From contig CALKBB010000091.1 of assembly GCA_937989795.1 (NCBI GenBank), positions 1 through 17,417 on the forward strand: a DNA stretch of 17,417 nt, read 5' to 3'. The position numbers and the translations under genes were made by a program. Below, in pieces: positions 1 to 7,115 of this stretch. The notes under the pieces are model-generated. The model was not told the DNA's origin, did no database searches, and was given only the letters and a program-made list of their open reading frames with translations. Source of the stretch: an uncultured Collinsella sp. GTDB taxonomy: Bacteria; Actinomycetota; Coriobacteriia; Coriobacteriales; Coriobacteriaceae. The stretch's first letter is position 1. Each line of letters opens with the position of its first letter.

Positions 1-989
1 CGGGTCGAGCCCCAGCCGGTGCGCACGCGCACGGCGGGACGGGCACCCTCGGCAAGCGGCAGCACGCGACCAATGATGGCGGCATTCTCGCCGTAGCGGG
101 CGGCGCGCATGGCGCTCAGCGCGCCATCGGCTTGCTCGGCCGGCACGACGGCAACCATCTTGCCCTCGTTTGCCACCTGCAGCACATCGTAGCCGAGCAT
201 TTCGCAGGCGGCCTGCACGTCGGGACGCACGGGCACGGCATCTTCGTCGACCTCCATGGCAACACCGCTGGCCTGGGCAAACTCGTTGAGTGTGGACGCC
301 AGGCCACCGCGCGTGGGGTCGCGAAAGCAACGCGTGCCGGGCGCTGCGGCCAAAACGTCGGCAATCAGGTGGTTGAGCGGCGCGGCATCGCTTTCGATCG
401 TGCTCGAAAACGCCAGACCCTCGCGTTGGCTCATGATGGCGATACCGTGGTCGCCCAGCGTACCCGATACCAGAATGACATCGCCGGGCTGGCAGTTGGC
501 ACCGCTGAGCGCCACGCCCGTGGGAACCTCGCCCACGCCGGCGGTATTGATGTAGACGCCGTCGGCCCCGCCGCGCTCGACCACCTTGGTGTCGCCCGTG
601 ATTATGGACACGCCCGCCTCACGCGCCGTTTCGGCCATCGTCTGCACAATCTGGCGGAGCTTATCCATGGGATAGCCCTCTTCGAGGATAAAGCCGCACG
701 ACAGGTAGCGCACGTTGGCGCCCGAGGTCGCGACGTCGTTGACGGTTCCGCACACGGCGAGGCGGCCGATGTTGCCACCGGGGAAGAACTGCGGCGAGAC
801 TACAAAGCTGTCGGTTGACATGGCGATGCGCCCGTTCGCGGGCAGCGCGGCGACGCCGGCATCGTTGCCCTCGAGCAGTTCGGGCGACCCAAAGGCATCC
901 AAAAAGACCTCATCGATGATGCGCTTCATCATCTGTCCGCCAGAGCCGTGGCCCAACAGGACGGTGCTATCGGTGATGCTATGGGACAT
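1..989 (-). CDS. hypE: HypE, hydrogenase maturation dehydratase (3' end cut by window edge)
   Basis: HypE takes a carbamoyl group from HypF onto its C-terminal cysteine and dehydrates it with ATP to a thiocyanate, the source of the cyanide ligands of the [NiFe]-hydrogenase iron. The frame reads 329 codons and leaves the window at base 1; the family is about 335-350 residues, so only the tail with the expected terminal Cys is missing. Seen in the translation: GHGSGGQ at residues 13-19, a PurM-type core including PQFFPGGNIGRLAV and CGTVNDVA, and later DPTRGGLAS. The start is an ATG at 987-989 (MSHSITDSTVLLG) with GGAG about ten bases upstream. It lies 48 bp downstream of hypD on the same strand and is the last visible gene of the operon. 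The family call is firm; the C-terminal Cys cannot be seen here. Confidence 0.96.
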   Translation of the reverse strand, partial: MSHSITDSTVLLGHGSGGQMMKRIIDEVFLDAFGSPELLEGNDAGVAALPANGRIAMSTDSFVVSPQFFPGGNIGRLAVCGTVNDVATSGANVRYLSCGFILEEGYPMDKLRQIVQTMAETAREAGVSIITGDTKVVERGGADGVYINTAGVGEVPTGVALSGANCQPGDVILVSGTLGDHGIAIMSQREGLAFSSTIESDAAPLNHLIADVLAAAPGTRCFRDPTRGGLASTLNEFAQASGVAMEVDEDAVPVRPDVQAACEMLGYDVLQVANEGKMVAVVPAEQADGALSAMRAARYGENAAIIGRVLPLAEGARPAVRVRTGWGST

Positions 990-1037
990 ATCCAAAACTC
1001 CAATCGTGGGTGGTGCCAGTGTGCGGGTGCGTCCAGG

Positions 1038-2150
1038 CTAGTTACGGTAGCGGTAGTACGCCGCGCAGCTGCCCTCGGAGCTCACCATGCACGGTCCGAC
1101 GGGGTGCTCGGGCGTGCAGGTGCGGCCAAAGAGCGGGCAGCTGTTCGGCGTAATGGCCCCGCGCAGCACGTCGCCGCAGCGGCATCCACGCGGCTCGACC
1201 GTCGCCTCAACGGGCACGTCAAAGCGAGCGCGGGCATCAAAGCGCGAGAACTCGGGGCGGATAGAAAGGCCCGAGTTGGCAATCGGCCCCAGCCCGCGCC
1301 ACGTGGTGCCGCATGGCTCAAACACCTGCTCGACCAGCTGGCGCGCCACGGGGTTGCCGTCTGCGTTGACGCCACGGCGGTAGGCGTTGTCGATCGCGGG
1401 CCTGCCCTCGACAACCATCTGGACCAGCATGCAGATGCCCTGCAGGATATCGACCGGTTCAAATCCCGTGACCACGCCCGGGGTATTGAACTCGTCGACC
1501 AAAAAGCTAAAGGGCGCCAAGCCCGTGATGGTGGCGACGTGGCCCGGCAGGATAAAGCCGTCGATGGCGGTCTCGGGGTCGTTGGCGATGGCGCGCAACG
1601 CCGGCGGCGTGGTCTTGTGGGCGCAATAGACCGAAAAGTTCAAAAGCCCGCGTGCCTCGGCCTCCAAGATGGCGGCGGCGATGGTGGGCGTCGTAGTCTC
1701 AAAGCCCACGCCCATAAAAATGACCGGACGATCGGGGCTTTGCTCGGCGATGTCGAGCGCGTCGAGCGGGGAATAGACGATGCGGATGTCGCGCCCTGCC
1801 GCCTTTTGCGCAGCGAGCGAGGTGGACGATCCGGGCACGCGCATCATGTCGCCAAAGGTGGTGATGATGGCGCCGTCTATGTTGGCGAGCGCGATCGCGT
1901 GGTCGATGTCGCAGTTGGCGGTTACGCAGACGGGGCAGCCCGGGCCACTCAGCAGCTTGAGCCCGGCCGGCATAATGGAGCGAAAGCCATAGCGGCCGAT
2001 GCTCACGGTGTGCGTGCCGCAGACTTCCATAAGGTTGATGGTGCGGTCGCCGACGAGTTCATGGATGCGTTCGATGAGCTCGCGGGCCAGCTTGGAATCG
2101 CGAAATGCCGAAAAGTCGATACCGGAGCGAGCCGGCTGTCCGGCCGCCAC
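1038..2150 (-). CDS. hypD: HypD, Fe(CN)2CO scaffold protein
   Basis: HypD is an iron-sulfur protein that, with HypC, forms the cytoplasmic scaffold on which the Fe(CN)2CO unit of [NiFe] hydrogenase is built. At 370 residues it is full length. Seen: MEVCGTHTV with C44, SGPGCPVCV with C72 and C75, GFETTTP at 149-155, and a C-terminal cluster region with C323, C325, C338, C345, C354 and C362 ending in a YYRY tail. These are the family's hallmark cysteines for iron handling and the [4Fe-4S] cluster. The start is a GTG at 2148-2150 that shares one base with the hypC stop (TAGTG), which implies translational coupling of the two partners. hypE follows 48 bp downstream. No internal defects are visible. 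Confidence 0.97.
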   Translation of the reverse strand: MAAGQPARSGIDFSAFRDSKLARELIERIHELVGDRTINLMEVCGTHTVSIGRYGFRSIMPAGLKLLSGPGCPVCVTANCDIDHAIALANIDGAIITTFGDMMRVPGSSTSLAAQKAAGRDIRIVYSPLDALDIAEQSPDRPVIFMGVGFETTTPTIAAAILEAEARGLLNFSVYCAHKTTPPALRAIANDPETAIDGFILPGHVATITGLAPFSFLVDEFNTPGVVTGFEPVDILQGICMLVQMVVEGRPAIDNAYRRGVNADGNPVARQLVEQVFEPCGTTWRGLGPIANSGLSIRPEFSRFDARARFDVPVEATVEPRGCRCGDVLRGAITPNSCPLFGRTCTPEHPVGPCMVSSEGSCAAYYRYRN

Positions 2151-2410
2151 TAGTATGCCTCGGCCGGGTTGCTGGCCAGTTGGTCTTCTTCGGCCAGTTC
2201 GGTCATGGTGTTGACCAGGTCGAGCGTCTCCTGCGCTTCCTGCTCGTCGACGATCTGGATGCCAAAGCCGGCGTGTACGAGAATATAGTCGCCAACCTGC
2301 GCCGTCGGCACGAGTCGTAGCGACACGGGGCGCTCGATGCCCATCATGTCGACGGTGGCCTTGAAGTCGTCGTCGCGTTTGACTACTTTACCGGGAACGG
2401 CAAGGCACAT
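2150..2410 (-). CDS. hypC: HypC, hydrogenase maturation chaperone
   Basis: HypC is a small chaperone that binds HypD and the large-subunit precursor of [NiFe] hydrogenase and delivers the iron-cyanide-CO unit. The protein is 86 residues, usual for the family, and opens with MCLAVPGKV, in which Cys2 is the essential functional residue once Met is removed. GDYILVHAGFGIQIVDEQEA is the conserved OB-fold segment. The start ATG is at 2408-2410, behind a purine-rich AAGGGGAA ribosome site. It is separated from hypF by 134 bp, the widest gap in this operon, so an internal promoter for hypCDE is possible, although none is convincing. Its stop overlaps the hypD GTG by one base. Confidence 0.97.
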   Translation of the reverse strand: MCLAVPGKVVKRDDDFKATVDMMGIERPVSLRLVPTAQVGDYILVHAGFGIQIVDEQEAQETLDLVNTMTELAEEDQLASNPAEAY

Positions 2411-2456
2411 ATTGTTCCCCTTTTAGACGCTTTGCGCTGGATAGGCGCTCAATAAT

Positions 2457-2470
2457 CCATCAGTTGATGG
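2457..2470. repeat. Short palindrome in the hypF-hypC gap
   Basis: CCATCA-GT-TGATGG, a perfect 6-bp inverted repeat, lies about 47 bp upstream of the hypC start in the 134-bp hypF-hypC gap. It has no T-run and is not GC-rich, so it does not look like a terminator. It could be a small operator for an internal hypCDE promoter, or chance. Confidence 0.3.
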
Positions 2471-2544
2471 TAGCGCTCGCGGGGTTTGCGGGCAAACGCG
2501 TTACGCCTGTGAGACGGCTGGCCACAGCGGCGTGTGAGGGCGAG

Positions 2545-5016
2545 CTACTGCGATGCAATCTGCGCAAGACGAGCGCTTGCGACCGCCGCCTGACCGTAGG
2601 CGATGCAGCCGTCATTGACGGGCACGGTGTGGGGGACAAAGACAGTAAGGCCTGCGCTTTTGAGCTCGCGGGTGAGGAGCTGGAGCAGAAGTCGGTTCAT
2701 GAACACACCGCCCGAGAGCGCGACGGTGTCAATGCCCTCGCGCGCGCAGATTTCGGTGGCGATGCACGCCGAGGAGCGCGCGACGGCGACATGGAAGTCG
2801 AGTGCGAGCCTGTCGGCGGGCGCTCCGGCTTCAATTCCCTCCAAAAGTGCCTCAAAGAGTGCTTTCTGGTCCAGCACATCGGGGCCGTCCAACCACGATG
2901 GGCCAGATGTGGAATAGCCGACGTTGTCGTCGGGAAAACGGGCGATTTTGCCGTCCAGTGCACGCCAAGCGGCGGCTTCGAGCTCGATGGCGGGTTCGCC
3001 CTCGTAGGTTGCCTGGCCGCAAATGCCCAAAATCGCGGCTGCGGCATCAAACAGGCGACCCATACTGCTGGTGCGCGGACTGTTGATGCCGCGCTCGATC
3101 ATCGTTGCCGTTATGCTGCGCGTTTGCTCGTCAAGGCTGTTCAAGAGCCCCACGGCTCCCGGGTGCTCGAGCAGGTCGAGCTCGCTGAGCAGGGCAAAGG
3201 CGTTGCGGCGGGCATCGTGTACGGATGCGGCGCCACCGGGAAGCGCCCAGGTGCGCAGATGCGCGACGCGCTCAAAATCGGCGAGATGGGCGACAAGAAA
3301 CTCACCGCCCCATATGGTGCCGTCGGTGCCGGCACCCGTGCCGTCGAAGGCGATGCCGAGGACGCGTGCATCGGGCGCAAGCCGGCCTGCGGCAATCGCC
3401 TCTGCCATGACGCTCGCGATGTGCGCATGATGGTGTTGGACTTCGATAAGCGGCAGATTGTGCTCCCGTGCCTGCTCGCGCGCCCATTGGCTCGACAGAT
3501 AACTGGGATGCATGTCGCATGCCAAGGCGGCAGGCGCCAGGTCAAAGAGGCTTTCCAGACGCGTGCGTGCGGCGCTCCAAGCATCGAAAGTCGCGCCGTT
3601 TTCGACATCGCCGATATGCTGCGACACAAAACAGGCCGCATGGCCGTCGGCGTCCTCGCGCGTGAGTGCGATCGTGGCTTTTTGCTGCGGCCCGCAGGCG
3701 AGCACACAGGGCGTGGCGTTGTCGAGCGCCGGCAACGACAGCGGCTGCGGCGCATATCCGCGTGCGCGGCGCACGGGCATGACGACCCCGTCGACCACGC
3801 GTACCACGGAGTCGTCGTAGCGCGACAGAATCGCGCGGTCGTTACCGAGCAGCGCATCGGCGATGCCGGCGGCAACAAGGTGCTCCCATGCAAGGGCATC
3901 GTCGGTCTCGATGGGCTCTTCGCTCAGGTTTCCGCTGGTCATGACGAGTGCGCTCATGCCGTGCGCCGCGGCTGCGGCGAGCAGCAAATGTTGAAGCGGG
4001 GTATAGGGGAGCATGACGCCAAGCTCGGGCAAGTCGTGCGCGACGGATGGCGCGAGTTCGAGGGCGTTGGGGGAGCCGTAGGCGTCGTTGCCGGCCGCGC
4101 GGCGGCGTGACAGCACGATGGGACGAATGCTACCGGCCAGCAGGTCGCGCTCAACGCCATCGATGTGACACAGGCATTCGGCGTCGGCAAGGCCGCGCAC
4201 CATAACGGCAAGCGGCTTGTTGCTGCGACGCTTGCGACGGCGCAGCTCGCATACCGCCTGTTCGTTGGTGGCATCGCAGGCCAGGTGGAATCCGCCCAGA
4301 CCCTTGATGGCGACGATGCCGCCGTCTGCCAGCAGCTCGACGCAGCGTTCGATGATGGCATCGCTGGCCTCGCGCGTGGAGCCGACGGCGGGGGTTGCGT
4401 TGGCGACCGCTGGCGCAACGCCGCGGTCTGCCTCGCGCCACGTAATATGCGGTCCGCAATCAAAGCAGGCATCGGGCTGCGCGTGAAACCGCCGATCGAG
4501 TGGGTCAGCGTACTCTGCGGCGCAGGTGGGGCACATGGGAAAGCGATCCATCGAGGTGGCCGCTCGGTCATAGGGCAGCGAGCGAATGATGGTAAAGCGC
4601 GGCCCGCAGTTGGTGCAGTTGATAAAGGGATAGTGAAAGCGTCGGTCGGCGGGGTCGAACAACTCGCGCAGGCAGTCGTCGCACGTGGCGATGTCGGGCG
4701 AGATGAGCGTCGTGTGGGCGGTTTGATCCTGCGACGCCACAATGCGAAAGCCCCGCTCGTTAGCGGCGTCCCAGTCGCCGGGTGCTAGGTCCATAACCTC
4801 GACATGCTCCACGCGAGACGCCGCAGGCGCATGCTCGGAAAGCGCGGCGACAAATTCGTCGAGCGACTCGCTGAGAGCGTGCGCCTCGATATGCACACCG
4901 TCGCCCGCGTTGAGCACCCAGCCGCAAACGCCGTGCGCCATGGCCTCGCGATATACAAACGGCCGCATGCCGACGCCCTGCACAATGCCCGTTACATGGA
5001 TATGCGCATGTCGCAT
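2545..5016 (-). CDS. hypF: HypF, carbamoyltransferase for hydrogenase cyanide ligands
   Basis: HypF converts carbamoyl phosphate and ATP to carbamoyl-adenylate and passes the carbamoyl group to HypE, the first step of cyanide-ligand synthesis. The 823 residues carry all family domains in order. There is an N-terminal acylphosphatase domain (VQGVGMRPF at 12-20) and two zinc modules with C112/C115, C134/C137, C162/C165 and C184/C187. A YrdC-like domain follows (about 215-410, with KGLGGFHLACDATN), then a Kae1-like domain (about 430-815) with HHHAHIASV at 528-536, FDGTGAGTDGTIWGGE at 558-573 and SGGVFMN at 768-774. It is somewhat longer than the roughly 750-residue E. coli protein, partly through an Ala-rich linker near 198-218. 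The start ATG at 5014-5016 follows a GGAGG site. nikR ends 29 bp upstream on the same strand. Confidence 0.98.
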   Translation of the reverse strand: MRHAHIHVTGIVQGVGMRPFVYREAMAHGVCGWVLNAGDGVHIEAHALSESLDEFVAALSEHAPAASRVEHVEVMDLAPGDWDAANERGFRIVASQDQTAHTTLISPDIATCDDCLRELFDPADRRFHYPFINCTNCGPRFTIIRSLPYDRAATSMDRFPMCPTCAAEYADPLDRRFHAQPDACFDCGPHITWREADRGVAPAVANATPAVGSTREASDAIIERCVELLADGGIVAIKGLGGFHLACDATNEQAVCELRRRKRRSNKPLAVMVRGLADAECLCHIDGVERDLLAGSIRPIVLSRRRAAGNDAYGSPNALELAPSVAHDLPELGVMLPYTPLQHLLLAAAAAHGMSALVMTSGNLSEEPIETDDALAWEHLVAAGIADALLGNDRAILSRYDDSVVRVVDGVVMPVRRARGYAPQPLSLPALDNATPCVLACGPQQKATIALTREDADGHAACFVSQHIGDVENGATFDAWSAARTRLESLFDLAPAALACDMHPSYLSSQWAREQAREHNLPLIEVQHHHAHIASVMAEAIAAGRLAPDARVLGIAFDGTGAGTDGTIWGGEFLVAHLADFERVAHLRTWALPGGAASVHDARRNAFALLSELDLLEHPGAVGLLNSLDEQTRSITATMIERGINSPRTSSMGRLFDAAAAILGICGQATYEGEPAIELEAAAWRALDGKIARFPDDNVGYSTSGPSWLDGPDVLDQKALFEALLEGIEAGAPADRLALDFHVAVARSSACIATEICAREGIDTVALSGGVFMNRLLLQLLTRELKSAGLTVFVPHTVPVNDGCIAYGQAAVASARLAQIASQ

Positions 5017-5045
5017 GCGACCCTCCTTCGTTGAAATGTGTGCTG

Positions 5046-5552
5046 TTACAGCCCCAGGCTCTGCTCGGTGGCGGCGCAGGTGAGCTCGCCGTGTTTAACG
5101 CCGCGCAGGCCCAGCAGACGGTCAGCCAGCTCGTAGACACGCTCGCCGCGACCCTTAAGCGCCAGAATCTCCAAACAGTTGTGGTGATCCAGATGCACGT
5201 GCATGGTCGATACGATCTCGTCGGTGTAGTCGTGTTGCACCTCGTCCAGGCGGCGCGTCAGGTCGCCGGTGTGATGGTCGTAAATCATGGTGAGCGACCC
5301 GATGACCTGCTCGTCGGGCGTTCGCATCTGCTCCTTGGCAATCGAGGCGCGAATCAGATCGCGAACGGCCTCGGAGCGGTTGGCAACGTCACCGCGGCGC
5401 GCGATCTGCTCGTCAAAGCGGCGCAGCAGGTCGTCGGGCGCGGTGACCGAAAAACGGACCAGCTCGGAGGCGGAGCCGCTGCAACGGCAGCCCGCGTCGC
5501 CGGTCGGCCCGTGCGAATGCTCGTGCCCGCAGGTGTGCTCGTGCTCGGCCAC
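5046..5552 (-). CDS. nikR: NikR-type nickel-responsive regulator with His/Cys-rich N-terminal tail
   Basis: NikR is a ribbon-helix-helix repressor whose tetrameric ACT-like domain binds Ni(II). The 168-residue protein has a DNA-binding N-domain at about 30-75 (SELVRFSVTAPDDLLRRFD, then NRSEAVRDLI). The sensor domain has H107, H118, H120 and C126, which match in spacing the E. coli nickel ligands H76, H87, H89 and C95. It is about 31 residues longer than E. coli NikR at the N-terminus, and that tail is rich in possible metal ligands (H4, H6, C8, H10, H12, H14, C22, C24). The start is a GTG at 5550-5552, one base after the upstream stop, probably translated by coupling; I see no later ATG or GTG before the DNA-binding domain. 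Placement upstream of hypF implies nickel control of hydrogenase maturation. Confidence 0.93.
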   Translation of the reverse strand: MAEHEHTCGHEHSHGPTGDAGCRCSGSASELVRFSVTAPDDLLRRFDEQIARRGDVANRSEAVRDLIRASIAKEQMRTPDEQVIGSLTMIYDHHTGDLTRRLDEVQHDYTDEIVSTMHVHLDHHNCLEILALKGRGERVYELADRLLGLRGVKHGELTCAATEQSLGL

Positions 5553-5553
5553 G

Positions 5554-5802
5554 CTACACCAGCTTTACGGAGCCAACGGAGTTGTGGTCGGCCTCGATGG
5601 CCTCCTCGTAGCCCTCGAGTGCGTCGTGCGCCTCGTGGAGCGCCGCCATGGCGGCCTCGAGCTTGGCGCCAATGCGCTCCATATCAAAGTTCTCGGTTGC
5701 ATGCAGCAGCTGATGGCTCCACTCGTGGGCGAGCTCGATCGTGTCGTCGACCTGCTTGACGCTCATGGCAAGCTGGCTCATGTTCATTCCGACGTCATGC
5801 AT
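5554..5802 (-). CDS. Small His/Met-rich helical protein, function unknown
   Basis: An 82-residue protein I do not recognise. It starts at ATG 5800-5802 behind an excellent AAGGAGA site seven bases upstream and ends one base before the nikR GTG, so it is very likely a real, coupled first gene of the nikR-hyp operon. There are no signal peptide, membrane segments or CxxC motifs. The sequence looks almost wholly helical with heptad-like hydrophobic spacing. It is rich in possible metal ligands: Met1, 6, 8 and 13, and His at 2, 26, 30, 34, 56, 60 and 73, with many acidic residues. A role in nickel handling or as a NikR partner is inference from position and composition only. It could equally be a structural helper unrelated to metal. 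Confidence 0.8.
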   Translation of the reverse strand: MHDVGMNMSQLAMSVKQVDDTIELAHEWSHQLLHATENFDMERIGAKLEAAMAALHEAHDALEGYEEAIEADHNSVGSVKLV

Positions 5803-5841
5803 GGGAAATCTCCTTTTGTACGGGCCTATTCAGTGGTTCAG

Positions 5842-5847
5842 ATTCTA
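5842..5847 (-). promoter_or_regulatory. Candidate -10 box for the nikR-hyp operon
   Basis: Read on the minus strand, TAGAAT matches five of six bases of TATAAT and lies 40 bp upstream of the first gene's start, downstream of the thioredoxin terminator. No good -35 is visible at 16-18 bp, so an activator or weak promoter is possible. I see no convincing NikR-type long-spaced operator here. Confidence 0.4.
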
Positions 5848-5874
5848 CTACGCCCGCTTTGCGCATCGCCGCAT

Positions 5875-5912
5875 AAGAAAACGGGTGCGAGTCCGTCTGA
5901 CCCGCACCCGTT
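5875..5912 (-). terminator. Rho-independent terminator downstream of trx
   Basis: The stem AACGGGTGCG is perfectly repeated inverted (5880-5889 with 5903-5912) around a 13-base loop. On the minus strand it is followed by TTTTCTTATG. It sits about 110 bp past the thioredoxin stop and upstream of the nikR-hyp operon promoter, so it should isolate the two minus-strand transcripts. Confidence 0.85.
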
Positions 5913-5976
5913 CACTGGGGGCTGTTTGTGATTACCATACTATCCGTGGTCGCGGGCGCAGCACCCGGCTCTCCGG

Positions 5977-5997
5977 TGAGCGGCGCAAAACCGCTCA
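5977..5997. repeat. Small hairpin after trx
   Basis: TGAGCGG-CGCAAAA-CCGCTCA, a perfect 7-bp stem with a 7-base loop, lies 25 bp past the thioredoxin stop on its downstream side. It has no U-run; it may stabilise the trx mRNA end ahead of the main terminator. Confidence 0.4.
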
Positions 5998-6022
5998 TGG
6001 ACGGCAGCACATGACCGGCGTA

Positions 6023-6343
6023 TTACAGGTGCTTCTCAAGCAGCGCCTGCAGCCTGGCCTTGGGCAGCGCGCCAACGGAGCGGTCGATTTCCTCGCCGTT
6101 CTTAAAGACAACCAGCGTGGGGATGCTCATAACGCCAAACTTCATGGCCAGGTCCTGATTGTCGTCGACGTTGCATTTGGCGACGGCGAGTTTGCCGGCC
6201 AGCTCGTCGGCCACTTCGTCAACAATGGGCGAGAGCGAGCGGCAGGGACCGCACCACGGTGCCCAAAAATCAACCAGCACGGGAAGGCTGCCGTTAACGA
6301 CGGAATCGAAGTTCTCGGGGGTAATCTGCTTAATGTCAGCCAT
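6023..6343 (-). CDS. trxA: Thioredoxin
   Basis: This is a cytoplasmic dithiol-disulfide oxidoreductase of 106 residues, the normal thioredoxin length. Seen: the active site FWAPWCGPCRSLSP, the conserved VDDN strand, and the cis-proline segment SIPTLVVFKNG. The start chosen is the ATG at 6341-6343 (MADIKQITPENF), behind a GGAGG site five bases upstream. The frame is open 28 codons further, but that extension crosses the promoter and lacks thioredoxin sequence. It is a single-gene unit: divergent from the next gene at 6480 and closed by a terminator at 5875-5912. No reductase gene is adjacent. The numbered gene symbol is by family and could differ if there are paralogues. Confidence 0.95.
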   Translation of the reverse strand: MADIKQITPENFDSVVNGSLPVLVDFWAPWCGPCRSLSPIVDEVADELAGKLAVAKCNVDDNQDLAMKFGVMSIPTLVVFKNGEEIDRSVGALPKARLQALLEKHL

Positions 6344-6361
6344 GGTGACCTCCATAGTGCG

Positions 6362-6378
6362 ACGCGGCTCGGCCGCGT
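6362..6378. promoter_or_regulatory. Inverted repeat in the trx leader
   Basis: ACGCGGC-TCG-GCCGCGT, perfect 7-bp arms, lies 19 bp upstream of the trx start, between its likely -10 and the ribosome site. It could be an operator or a leader hairpin. Confidence 0.4.
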
Positions 6379-6397
6379 AAAACTCAGTACGACCGTG

Positions 6398-6403
6398 CTT
6401 ATA
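6398..6403 (-). promoter_or_regulatory. Candidate -10 of the trx promoter
   Basis: On the minus strand TATAAG matches five of six of TATAAT and would give a leader of about 48 bases. The -35 region is poor (TGGTTG at 17 bp spacing). Confidence 0.45.
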
Positions 6404-6445
6404 CCCAACGGCCCGTAATGCAACCACTCGCAGGCGGCTCTTTTA

Positions 6446-6451
6446 TATAAT
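6446..6451 (+). promoter_or_regulatory. Consensus -10 box TATAAT for the gene at 6480
   Basis: A perfect TATAAT lies 28 bp before the chosen ATG at 6480 and implies a leader of about 20 bases. The -35 region is not recognisable. An in-frame ATG at 6450 overlaps this box, which argues against that earlier start. Confidence 0.6.
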
Positions 6452-6479
6452 GGTGGGCACGCAAACGATTGGAGAGCGC

Positions 6480-7055
6480 ATGCCCACGTCACAAAGCCAG
6501 AAAAAAGAAGCCATCGCCCAGGCGACCGAGCAGGAGCTCGCATCGCTCGCGGGCCGCGGCGTGCGTATCGCAGGAAATGCGTGCTCGCCGATTGTGCTGG
6601 TAAAAGGTGATTTAGACGATGCCGAGCGTGCGGGCGGCGAGCTGGCTGCCGGTCCGGACGGTGCCGCGCTGCGCAAGGCGCTCGGTGCCATCGGCTACGC
6701 GCCCGAGGATTTCTGCGTGCTGGCAAGTGTTGCCGGCGCGGGCGACGGAGCGGTTGCGGTAGGCGAGGGCCTGCCGTGCGAGCTGTTCCGCGAGGCGCTC
6801 GAGGCCTTGGACCCAGAGGCAGTCTTGCTGTTGGACGATCGCGCGGCCGATACCATGCGCGAGACCTATGCCGACATGCTCGTGGCAATCGACGACTTTG
6901 ATACCGCCATGCTCAAGCCCGGCTTGGTCGCCCATGTGCAGGGTCGTCGCGTGCTCGCGCTCGACGGTTTTGAGGCGGCGCTCACTGACAAAGCTGCCAA
7001 ACAGCGCATGTGGGCATACATCAAACAGCTGACCCCGGCAGCCGCGCCGCTGTAG
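6480..7055 (+). CDS. Degenerate uracil-DNA-glycosylase-like (family 4 fold) protein, probably inactive
   Basis: A 191-residue protein starting at ATG 6480, with GGAG five bases upstream. Family-4 UDG landmarks can be traced in order. PIVLVKGD (37-44) stands where the P-I-LVGEAPG strand would be, and GPDGAALRKALGAIGYAPEDF (58-78) resembles the G-LL---L--IGL-REDV segment. LEALDPEAVLLLD (107-119) resembles the I---P--I--LG strand, and the C-terminal ALTDKAAKQRMWAYIKQL resembles the LL--P--K---W-DL--L tail. Catalytic signatures are missing: no GEAPG, no HP-- motif, and only three cysteines (35, 79, 100), so the family's four-Cys [4Fe-4S] site cannot form. The fold is inferred by eye. The function is unknown; it may be a non-catalytic DNA- or nucleotide-binding relative. 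It is divergent from trx, with no operon partner. Confidence 0.6.
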   Translation: MPTSQSQKKEAIAQATEQELASLAGRGVRIAGNACSPIVLVKGDLDDAERAGGELAAGPDGAALRKALGAIGYAPEDFCVLASVAGAGDGAVAVGEGLPCELFREALEALDPEAVLLLDDRAADTMRETYADMLVAIDDFDTAMLKPGLVAHVQGRRVLALDGFEAALTDKAAKQRMWAYIKQLTPAAAPL

Positions 7056-7115
7056 CGGACCGGAGCCGGCAAGGCGGCCCTGACGGGTCGAGCGCGGCGC
7101 CGACTTGTCGCGCCC

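Noticed and set aside
948..2153. 401-codon plus-strand open frame
   Set aside because: It lies wholly opposite hypD and the hypD-hypE junction, has Arg/Gly/Ala/His-rich non-family sequence, and is a GC-rich antisense shadow.
2464..4110. 548-codon plus-strand open frame
   Set aside because: It is antisense to hypF, whose domains and zinc cysteines are all intact; no recognisable motif in the antisense frame.
6344..6427. 28-residue N-terminal extension of thioredoxin
   Set aside because: It would span the likely -10 box and leader repeat; the GGAGG-ATG at 6343 gives the standard family start.
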